The notes beneath the pieces were generated by a model. That model worked only from the letters and a program-made list of their open reading frames with translations, ran no database searches and was not told the origin of the DNA. From assembly GCA_013397115.1 (NCBI GenBank), contig VWZW01001234.1:84222-148221 (forward strand): a DNA stretch of 64,000 nucleotides, in the 5' to 3' direction. The stretch's first letter is position 1, and every line of letters starts with the position of its first letter. This DNA comes from Edolisoma coerulescens (taxonomy: Eukaryota > Chordata > Aves > Passeriformes > Campephagidae). A program made the translations under genes and the position numbers. This document shows positions 45,601 through 56,100 of this stretch, piece after piece.

Positions 45601-47609
45601 AGCCTCAGTCCTTTTATACATCCGTGGTAAACAGGAGCACACTTTGCTCCGGAGGGATTGATCCCGGGTCGCCCAGGCAGGGTCACAAGCTGTTCAGGAG
45701 TGCTTTCCACGTGCACTTTGGTGACCCTCGCCAAGCACACGCAGCAGAAAATCAGCAGTTTGGTACTTCTGCACTTCTGAGTGAAAAATCAGGGGGTTGG
45801 CCTCTTTCCCCAGCACCTCTTTGGTCAGCGATTCCTTACCTGTCAGTGCTGCAGGAACTGGGTTTGCTATGAATTTATGACAGTGGTGATTGTTCCTTAC
45901 CTGATCCCAGGGGAGGTTTTTTTGGGGGTTACATCAATAGTGAGACAGCACCGTGCAAAAACAAGGGGTAAATGGGGAGATCCGTGATTTAGGGCTGGGA
46001 GGGATTGGCCCCACCTTGGTTGCCAGGTCAGTAACAGGTAAATTTTTTTTAAGATGAGGCCCCGCTCCTTGGAAAACCATCACAGTTAAATGACTGAGAA
46101 ACAGCAATTCCTGGGACGGGGGGTTCTGGGTTTGTGCCTTTACAGAGAGATCCTGAGCCCAGGAAATGGGGGGAAGCTCTGCTGCCTTGCTGCTGCTAAC
46201 CCAACCCTGGCCTCCCTGCCACTCCAAAAGAGATTTTGCCAAAATAGCTCGACATTGTTCTTCCAAAGAGGTCAGCTGTGCTCTGGGCTCCAGCAGCTCT
46301 GCCAGCTCTATTATTTTCCCTCATTAGCTTTTCCCGCTGTCCCGCTTTCGTTTCCTCCGAAACCAGGGCAATGGAGAATTTGCTTTTGTGCTGTAACGTT
46401 TCCCCCTTGCACAGCCAAGATTCCCTCTTTGCTCAGCAGCAGCTGCCTGGTCAGCTTTGGAGAGCAAGGATGATCTTCCAAGGAACCTCAAACTCACAGC
46501 CCAACTTCAAGAAAACATTATTTCCCATTTTAAAAGATGTGGGTTCCCAGCAGAGAGCAAGACAAAACCAAAAATCATATCCACCCTCCACCAAGGAGTC
46601 TAAGACAAGTCTGAGGTGTAAGTGATGAGATCAATGCCCAGAAAAATCAGCAGATGGCCTCATCTTTGGCTGCTGGTGGGGCAGGACGAACAAAATCTGC
46701 ATTTTCCATCTCCCTTCTTCCAGCCAGCGCTTTCCTGGAGGTCTCTACAACACAGGGCCTTTCATCTGAGGTGCAGAGTGAGAATAAAACATCTCTGAGG
46801 GTGCCACAACTCTGTGTTTGGAGCTGGCAAGACCCTGGAACATCCCCCAGGGAAACTCTCATGGTCCCACTGAAACCCCCTCAGTCCATGGGACAAGGTG
46901 ACTTTCCAAGGGATCTGCTTTGCCTTGGAGCTTGCATGGCTCCCTTTTCCCAGCTAAATCTCCCAGGGACCATCTCATGTCATCTCATCTCTCCATCACA
47001 TACCTACCTGGATTTCTCCTTTTTGGGAAAAAAAAGAAACCCAAACCAAATGACCTTTGAAGGTGACACCCCAGTCAGGGATCACCAGTCCCTGCTGGTC
47101 ACTGACTGGGGGTCAGCCTGGCCTTGGTGCTGCTCGTGGTGCTCTGATGGGATGTTCCTTTCTTCCAAGGGCTGGAAATCGTTGTGTCCCCCAAAAATCT
47201 CAGTCTTGGCTAAAATTCCAGTTCTCAGCTGTCCTTTTATAAGTGCTGGTGGGGGCTTAGATGGCCCCTGCCCACCAACCCCTGTCCTTTGGGGATGCTT
47301 GGGGTGGGCTGCTCTTTCCCTGGACACCTCAAACTCCTTGTCCAGGCCTGGCTCCAGCTCTCCACAGGATTGTGCCCATCCAGATTTGGGGTTGTTTAAG
47401 GAACAAACACTGGAAGAGTGCCATTCCTTGGTCCCCAGCCCCACCTCGTGTATATATGCCCCTGGCTGTGGAGACATTAAAAACCAGAGAGCTGCAGATA
47501 GGCTGCACACAAAAACCCTCTGTGGGGTGCTGCAAAAAGCCCCAGACCACCACAGGATCCAACAAATCCCAAATCCTGCATCAAAGCCCGGAGACAGCAG
47601 AGGATTCTC
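45601..47609. other. Intergenic between A1CF and ASAH2, no gene recognised
   Basis: Holds the longest open frame of the window (356 codons, 46,654-47,724, plus). It has a composition typical of non-coding bird DNA, no domain, and terminates inside a solo LTR. A stretch near 47,388-47,435 resembles a decayed CR1 segment (TTGTTTAAGGAAC, AGAGTGCCATTCCTTGGTCC). Confidence 0.45.
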
Positions 47610-47966
47610 CATGGATGCTGAAACCTGGGTAGCAGGAAGATTTTCCAGCTTTCTGCCTCTGTCTGTGGGGAAGTCTTTGCTTTCTCACAGACACTGGCTG
47701 AAAACAGAAGTTTCTGTAAACTAATCCCTTTATCTTGCAGGTTGTTTTGCAGTATTGTTATGGCTCTAACTAGAAAATATTTAGAAATGAGTGTCTTAGA
47801 ATTTGTCCAATCCCCTCAAGGGGTGGATGGACCTTATGCCATTTAACACACTTTTGCGAACTAAGATATAAAAGCCTTTAGAAAATTATTAAAGCACTTC
47901 CTTTTATCCCTGAGCCTTGGACTCTGTGTCGTTTTCTCCACCCATTTCTCGGTGCGACAGCGACAG
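47610..47966 (+). mobile_element. Solo LTR of an endogenous retrovirus, copy 3
   Basis: Reverse-oriented homologue of the elements at 7,236-7,590 and 35,960-36,333. In the plus sense it has GATATAAAAGCC (TATA), ATTATTAAAGC (poly(A) signal region) and ends near GGTGCGACAGCGACA. The expected initial TG appears mutated to CA. Flanking hexamers ATTCTC (47,604-47,609) and ACTCTC (47,967-47,972) match in five of six positions. No internal retroviral genes are present. Confidence 0.85.
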
Positions 47967-47972
47967 ACTCTC

Positions 47973-49693
47973 CCCTCTCCCCCCAGCGCCTCGGGTCGGA
48001 TCCCAGTTTAGCATCTCCTGACGGCGCTGGTAAATCGGGAAGGGACGGGATGTGCAGGGAGGTCGTGCCGTGCTCGAGCCGTGCACAGGAGCTGCTCCTG
48101 TGCGCACGAGTTTCCCGAGTTCAGGGCGGTTTGTATCCCGCGGCAACAAAAATAAAACCAAGGTGGAATTCTGCCCTTCTCCCCAGCACGTAGCAGGGCA
48201 CAAATGGGGGAGAGCAGCCCGGGAGAGGGACGAGCAACTGTGAGGAGTAGTGAGTGCTATATTTAACAGCTGGCGAGGTGCCCAAATTCCTGAAAAATTC
48301 TTTTTCTCCAGGCTTTGGCTCGAGCTCGTTCTCGTGTAAAACAGCACTGGCACCTAGTGGCTGCTGGGTCCAGGCACAGCATCCCAAAAAAGCGCGCAGG
48401 GAGCAGGGAAGGGCTGCTGGCCACTGCCTGACGACAGCCACGACGCTGCTAAAGGGCAAATAAAACCGAGGGCGTGTCTCCCAGAGAATTTTCTAGACAC
48501 AAAATATGATGAAAAGTCCCCCCGAAAACGCCCCCAAAACTTCAAAATCCTGTTCCCACCGGTGACAGCCAAATAAACACGAGGTGTTTCACAAGGGGAC
48601 CTGCTCTGAGGCACGGGGGACTCTCCAGATACCCTCATCCTGGCTTTCAACACTTCCTCTCCCATGGGAACGCCCAGCTTCCTAAAAACTCTCTTTTGGG
48701 GTCAGGTGTTCAGGGTTTAGAGGGTAAATCTTTAATAGTGCAATTCCACTTGGCTTGCTTAAACATGACTACTGAAAACCCCTGCTGTTCGTGGGGTGGC
48801 TGGGCGAGTTACTAGGACAGGACATCAGGGGCATCTCCGGGGAGCTGATTCCCGGGGATGTTCTTTCAAAGCTCTCTCTTTTTCCTGACTCAGTGTTGCG
48901 ACTGCTTTGAGCTCCTCCGGATGGGGATCTCTGAGACTGATTGCAGCTGGTCGGAAATGAATAATTCATCCTCTCCTGCTGATTTTAAAGGGAGGCAAAA
49001 TTATCTGATTGATGATTCTCTGAAGAATTAAGGAGATTGCATACAAAATTGGTACACATTATTGCAGCTTATTAAACATTTACAGTTGTTTGGCTGTCAG
49101 GCCCTACAAGAATCCTAAATCCAGAGCTGAAACATGTTTTCTTCTCCCTGTGGCCCCCAGTTCCACCACTTACAGAGGTCACAAGAGATTTAGGGACTCT
49201 GGATCTGTCCCTACTTCTGGCAGCCCGTGGCAGTGCTGGTGGGAGGCAGCTCAGGAGGGACCTGCCACCAGCACTGGGTCACGGCGGTCATGGCTTTGTC
49301 CAGGCAGCTCTGAAACCCTCCTGGGAAGATCCTCTACATTCCTGGGGACTTTTGTGTGGTGACACCCTTTCAGCCAACAGGTTTGGGCACTGTCCTTGTG
49401 CCCTACAACGGTGTCTTCATTTTGTGCTTGGATGAACTCTTGTGTGGGGTGAAGAGGGACCACAAACCCTTCTGGTGACCCACCTGTAGGTGACTCTGGG
49501 TCCTTCATCCAGCCAGAGCCTGCTGGCCTTGGGCCCTTCCTGATGCTCCAACAAAGCAGGCTGGGGGCTGTTCAGAGCTGCCTCACCCACAGCTTTCACT
49601 GATAAATTCAATTCTTACTGATTGCCATCTGATTCCCTCTGGGAGAGCCGATTCACCCTCAGTAGTTTAATGACTGAAGAAGAAGTTACATCT
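47973..49693. other. Intergenic downstream of ASAH2, no gene recognised
   Basis: Unassigned sequence on both strands, without clear repeats. Lies between the plus-strand solo LTR and the ASAH2 poly(A) signal. Confidence 0.45.
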
Positions 49694-49699
49694 TTTATT
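49694..49699 (-). terminator. ASAH2: ASAH2 poly(A) signal
   Basis: TTTATT on the plus strand, that is AATAAA in gene sense, about 310 nt after the ASAH2 stop codon. First canonical signal downstream of the stop. Confidence 0.6.
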
Positions 49700-49889
49700 A
49701 CTGAAGAATCAGCTGCCACCAGGTCTGGCCAGGACAGGAACCACTTGGCTGAGGAGGACACATGAGGAGACTGAACTGCAGGGAAAAGCCAAAACTTCCC
49801 AGGAAGCTGAGCTTTGCACAGCAAAGGTTGACCGGCAGCACTCGAGGGGCAGCAGGGATGGCCAGAGCCCCAAAAAAGCCCTCCCAGAA

Positions 49890-50009
49890 CACCGTGGAAT
49901 CACCTGGAATTGGAGGGGACCCACAAGAATCATCTAAGTCCAACTCCTGCACAACCCTGATGTCAAACCTACTGCTCAAGGAGAGCATTCCTTTAGGGAA
50001 TGGTGTCAT
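49890..50009 (-). mobile_element. CR1 tail forming the start of the ASAH2 3'UTR
   Basis: In gene sense the sequence has AGGAGTTGGACTTAGATGAT, TGTGGGTCCCCTCCAATTCC and a degraded octamer region, a CR1 3' tail in the same orientation as ASAH2. It begins immediately or within a few tens of bases after the stop codon, so the proximal 3'UTR is repeat-derived. Confidence 0.75.
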
Positions 50010-50199
50010 CTATGGGGCTGTGATTTGAAAGGCTGAGGAGGAGCCCTCGAAGGGCACCGTGATGGTGCGGAAGAGGGACAGCCTCTTCTTGTAGTGCCCG
50101 AAGTAGCGCAGCCGGTACCGGCCCGGCTCCGTGCCAGCCGCGACGTGCCACTCAATGGTCACGTTGCTCTGCCCGCTGGATCCTTTGCTCCAGTAAAAC
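50010..50199 (-). CDS. ASAH2: ASAH2 last coding exon
   Basis: Acceptor TTTTCCAG|GTTTTACTG, stop TAG at 50,012-50,010. Encodes FYWSKGSSGQSNVTIEWHV, the RYFGHYKK motif and FEGSSSAFQITAP, the end of the C-terminal immunoglobulin-like domain, which in bacterial and human enzymes packs on the catalytic domain. Confidence 0.95.
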
Positions 50200-53100
50200 C
50201 TGGAAAACAGGCCCCAAACTGCAGTCAGCAGGGAAATCCACTTTTCATTGGAGCTCACTACGTGCAGTGAGATGAAGGCACTCCAGGTAAGTGTCGTTTA
50301 AGAGCTTCTTTTAACCTTTGCTTTCTTTTAACCTCTCCTTTCTTTTAACCTCTCCTTTTAACCTTCCCTTTCTTTTAACCTTCCCTTTCTTTTTCCCTTT
50401 CCTCTCTTTTGCCCTTCCCTCATATATTTAGGCTATCAGAGCAGCAGCCAACAAGCCAAACCAAAATGAGGCAGGGCTGAAAAATATCTGGGATCACAAG
50501 AAAAAAAGTCACGGGTCCTGTCTGTGGATGGAGAAGATTTGTACCAATGTGCTCTCACATTTACAGCTCCCTAGAGCATCACCTCTGAGAGCAACATTTG
50601 CCAGCTCAGTCCTCCCTGTGCAGGGGCAGAGCTAAACTAAGAGGGTGAATGTTCACTAAAATCACAAAGTCTGTAATTATTGAGCTCAGGACTTCTGGCA
50701 CCTATTTCCACATCAAAAGCCCGTTTCCTTTTACAGACTCCTTGTGCAAAAGCCTTTCTGCCCAACCCCAACACTCTACAGAGAATGCTCAGCCTCCAAA
50801 CTCCTCACATCATCTGGGCACGAGGGGTTTTTCAGCTGTCTCTGAAGGAGATGATGAGATTAACCTACAGCTCTGAGGGGTGACACCAGCCTTGCCGCTT
50901 CAGGGATATTTTTCCTGAAGGCTGGCATCTCTACCCTTAACTTTTCTTTCTGCCAAACTGTTTAAAACTGTTGTCTGTTTATGCTGCACGATAAATCTGG
51001 CCAGTTTTTCCCTGGGAGTCTCTCCTGGTTTCTGTTTGGCTCCCTCTTCATCCTCACAGTGTGACAGATGGGTGGATATAGGCTAGGAGCAAACTGGACC
51101 ACAAACCTTCTGTAATTCTGTCTTTCCCAAATTTACAAGCCTCCATTCCAGATTCTGGAGCCAAGGAAAACACCAGTTTTGCCAAATTAACCCCCCCAAA
51201 TACAGGCTGATCCTCCCCTAGAGAGAACCACCTGCAGGGCCAGGACCAGCCTGGGGTTGGGAGCCCTGGAATGAAGCCCTTCAGGTTAGGCTGGAATGAC
51301 TCCCTGCAGTCTGTGGGACAGGGAAATTGCTCAGGGCACCCACCTGGTGTCCCAGGAGGCGTCGTTCAGCACCACACGCCAGCTGCTGGAAATGTTGGAG
51401 TATCTCTCCACCGTCAGGAAGTTGTGCTCAGTCTGGAATAAAACCACCAGAGTTAGGCAGCCACTGCAGGTGCAGGCACGTCCCCACCTTCTGTGGCACT
51501 TCAAACCAGGGAAGGGACTGTGCTTCCTCATGCTCTACTGGCAAATGGGGGAATTACTGGCAAAAATGTTCTGGTTTACTGCCAAATTTAGGCTGATAAA
51601 TGACGCGAAGGACTTCTCTGTAAAAAGAGAGTGGGCAGTGACAGTGTCTGTGCAAGGTGAGTGATGGGGTGAATTAAGAGCTTTTCTGATTTCCTTTGTG
51701 TTGTTAAAATAAAGCAGCAGGCTGATAGGATGGAAGTTAGAGACCAGGTTTGCCCCGGACACCAACAAAGAGTGCCTGGCCTAACACACAACATGGCTCA
51801 ACTTCAATAATATAAAGGGATCATAAACAGCCCAAATTCACTTCTTTGTCCCAAAAGCTTTCTGGAGGTGTGAATTCCCAAAGCACACAAATTCCTCCAG
51901 CAAAGCAAAGAAACCCTGCCCAAATACCCATTAATCCCAACCACCCCAATTCCAGCACCATTCCATCCCATGTACCGCATTCTCTGCAGAGTTCCTGGGG
52001 TTTGCACCCACAAAAGTCACTTCAGCAACTTCTCTCTGGGGGGGAAATTGAGATTTGCATTAAAGGCTGAGCAGTGCATTAAGAGCATCCTATGAAGAGG
52101 CCATTTGATGGTTTTAGGGGGTGGGTTGGTTTCGTGGTGTTTTGTTGTGTTTGGTTTGTTGTTGTTCTTGCTGTTTTAAATTATTTATGATTTCACTTGT
52201 TGCAAGAGCAGGGGACAATTTATGCTCTGAACTGGTGTCCTGGGCCTTGCCATTGCACTCGTCCTGCTCGCTGGATAAATTCCACCACTGCACGTAAAGA
52301 AGGAGGAAATAAGGGAGATTTTTCAGAATGCCTCCCTGCCTCACTGCTGGGGACAGCAATGAGAGGAAAGCCCTTGCTCTGAACATCTTCTCTAAATGTT
52401 GAGCATTGAAAACAGAGCCATTTCTGACATTCTGATTTCATTTCATTTACATTCCACAGAAGAGGCATCAAAGGCGACCTGACTGCTGCTTGTAAAAAAT
52501 CACTGTACAATATTTGCCTACTTAATCAACTGCTATTTTGTTTTGAAGCAGAAGGGGAAATCTGCTTTGTGCTGAATGAAGGGGTTTTACTTTCCCCTTT
52601 ATTTACCCATTTTATTCCCATTCAGTACAGTGGCATTGGCATGGAAATGCTCTGCCCCTGCCCTCTCAGCCGTGCCCACCAGAGAGATGAGACCTGTTTG
52701 TTCTGAGGGCACCACGACCCACAGGCCTGTGGGGTGAGGGGTAAGAATTTACAGGCGATTTCCCAAACAGGTTCCAGTGACTCCCTGAAGCTCTCACCTC
52801 TTGGTACTCTGCTCTCACTTCTTCCAGCACATCCCCAAAGGTTTTCCCGGCCGGCGCGCTCTCGGCGCTGAGGGAAGGCAGCAGGGTCAAGCTGGTGACG
52901 TTGAAAAGGGGGGGCTCTGGACCACGGGGCAAATCCTGAGTGGCATTCTGGGAGAGGGGAGATGTGCTCGTTAAACATCCACACGGACAACCAGGATTCC
53001 CTGAGGAACCCCAGCGCTGCCCCAGCCCCTGCTTGCACAGATTGTAGGAATAATAAAGTGAGAGTGAAACCACCAAAGTACAGGATCTCCATCTGTGCTC

Positions 53101-56100
53101 TGCCTGCAGGAGCAATCCCTGCAGGACACCTGCTGCCCTGTTGCTGGGGTCTCCTAAATCCAGCCCCCAGAATATCCCGGGATATCCTGCCCACTGCTCC
53201 TGCCCGTTCACACGGCCACAGTGACAATGGGCACTGCCAGGCACGCCAAAAACGTAGCAGATTTTTTTTTCCTTTTGGTAGAAAAGCAGCAACTTCAGGC
53301 CATGCTGAAAGGCTGGAGGTGCTGATTTCCTACACTTTGAGCTGCAAAAGCCCCAGAATTTCTCACGTGGTGTCAGACCCCCATGACAGGAGGTATTTTC
53401 ATACCATGCAGAGTTTCTCAAAGAGGTTTCTAAAGAGAAAGGAGAGGACAGCAGTCGTGTGGCCCCACTGAGGAACAGCCACCACCACTGAGAGGGCTGA
53501 GGCATCCCCAGCAGCCTGGGGCATGTAGGAAATGCTGCTTACCAGAGCAATAGCCTTGGCCAGGCCCCTGTACAGCTGGATGTAAGCAGAAAGGGTGTGC
53601 GGCCCATAAATAGTGGAGGCAGCCTCGTAGCGTTGAACCTGGAAAGGTCAGGTTGGGGAAAGGAGGGCTGGGAGGGCTCCTCAGGGGGTTGTACCTCCCA
53701 TCCCACCCAAGTGAGGATCAGCAGTGGGGTTATTTACTCCCTTTCTGGTAAGGAGACAGCCCCAACCACTTGCCAAAGTATTTCTGCTGCAATTTCAGGT
53801 TACTCGTCATTCTCCAGCCTGTTGCAAACAGGGAGGGCCTCTTTGCTCCTCCACTTATCACAGTTTTTACCCTCCTTTAAAGGCTTATGATGCAGCTTGC
53901 CTCCCCTTCCAACTTTTTGGGGTGGGATTCTTCCAACGCCAGTTCTTCCAACCTTCCCTCCCAGTTCTCCCCGCCCATTTTTGTGGCAAAGGAAAAGAAC
54001 TCTAAACACACATAATTTCACATGAATTATCAGCCAAAACCTGAACTCAGTTAGACAGATCCAATCCACAATTTTAACACTTACCTGGTATTCCTCGTAG
54101 GTGGTGATGTAGTGGGTGTAGACATTGCACAGGCCTGCAATCACAACATTCATCCCTGGTGTCCCATGGGAATCAAATTCCTGAGGAAGGAAAGAAAGCC
54201 CTTTCCTTGAAACAACTGCTTAATGCACTGCTATACTGTTGTTGTTATTATTGCTGTTGTTGTTATTATTATTATAGCAATATTGTTATTATTGTTTTGG
54301 TTGTTGGCATTGTTATTATTTATTAAAATATTAAATTATTATTATTACTATTGCTATTATTATTACTATTATTATTATTACTATTATTATTATTATTTAC
54401 CAGGACAGGATACAAAGTTATGGTGGGAAGGGGGCTGGATGCTCAGCAATGCAAAACTCCAAGCGCAATTTGCCTTTTTTAACATCTCATATCCACTCCC
54501 CCCCCCAAAAAAAGAGGACAAATGACCCCACATTCCAGTAAATCTAGGGGTTTTTTGGAAGCTGATGTCTGTCTACTCCTAAAAAATCAGGGATATAAGT
54601 GTGAGAAAGGCTCAGTGAGTTGTGGAGATGGCAGCTGGGACTGAGATTTTATTCAGGCTGCAGCCAGGATGTGTCAATCCAATGGAAAAAAATACTTTTG
54701 CCTTTTTTTGGCAATTGTTCTCATGTTGTAAAATCCTGGTAGGGATTAAGGAGCTGAACCCCTCCATCCCAGAGCCAAACTCCTGCTGGCCTCAGTTGTG
54801 CCTGAATCCCTGTGGAATTGGCTTAATGGATTGAAAGCCAGTCATTTGGTGCTTTGGGAGGATATTCATTTCTCCTGCCCGTCAGGAAGCACATGGAAAA
54901 TCTGTCTGGAGCACGTGGGAGAAGGAAACATCTGTGGGACACGAGCCCCCTGAGCCCAGCTGGGAGGGGACGGGGGAGAGCCGGGAGGCTCAGGGAAGGA
55001 AAAGTTCCAGAGGTGAAGTGCACTGGGGAAACCTCAGCAACTCACACTTCGGACAGCTTCCCGCAGCCTGCGTCCAGACATGGTCCTGGGGCATGGAGGG
55101 AACAACGTCAGGCTCCAGAGTCATGGAATCCCAGGATCCCTGAGGCTGGAAAAGCCCTCCCAGCCCATGGAGTCCACCCTGTGCCCGATGCCCACCTTGT
55201 CCCCAGCCCAGAGCACTGAGTGCCACCTCCAGCCCTTCCTGGGACACTTCCAGGGATGGGCACTCCAAAGCTCCCTGGGCAGCCCCTGCCAAGGCCTGAG
55301 CACCCTTTCCATGCAGAAATTCCTGCTGCTGTCCAGCCTGAGCCTCCCCTGGCCCAGCCTGAGGCCGTTTCCCCTTGTCCTGTCCCTGTTCCCTGGGAGC
55401 AGAGCCCGACCCCCACCCCCCCCGGAGTTGTCGAGAGCAGGGATGTAAAGCAGGAATTGCTGGCTGGACTTGCAGCACCCACCAGAAATCCCCACAGCAC
55501 CTCCAGCACTGCCCAACCTCCCTTAAGGCTCCTGCACCAAAACACCTCAAAACATTTCACAGCCCTCACCACAGCCAGGGAGGGGCTGGAGGCACCCCAG
55601 GCCTGGGTGGGAATAAAGGTAATAGAGATAAATCATTATCTTATTTAAATTTGCATCACTGTACCATCAACAGCCAGTACAATTCTTCCTGATGGTGTTT
55701 GTGATGCCAAAACCAGAATCAAAGTTCAAAAAATTCCTTTGGTTTCCTCGAAACTGCATTTTGTAACAAACAAAAGGATTCAGGAAGGCTGTGTGCATCT
55801 CAGTCATTCCCAGGCTGAGTTTGGGGGCAATTTTGAGCCTACTCCCCTTTCTACCTGCAGGCAGAACTGTTTCAGGAGGTTTGGATGACATTTGGCTGCA
55901 ATAAGTAGAACGAGACCCAAGGAATACCCACGTGAACTCCCCGGGAACAGCAAGGATTGCCAGGGATCCGATGGCAGCGACCTGCACATCCACGATGTCC
56001 GGGTGCCAGGGGTGGGGCCAGGTCATCTGAGGGGGAGGGAAAAGTGCACAGAAACACTCTGGTTTAGTAGGAAAAACCCAGCTGAAGTGTTTTCCCTCCT

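Noticed and set aside
46654..47724. Longest open frame in the window, 356 codons on the plus strand
   Set aside because: No domain or repeat of coding character, no splice or poly(A) context, and it ends inside a solo LTR; its start and stop look accidental.
51720..51785. Candidate location for the ASAH2 FVGANP exon (reads LVSGANL in one frame)
   Set aside because: The correct exon with EVAEVTFVGANPRN, proper splice sites and phase was found at 51,976-52,035.
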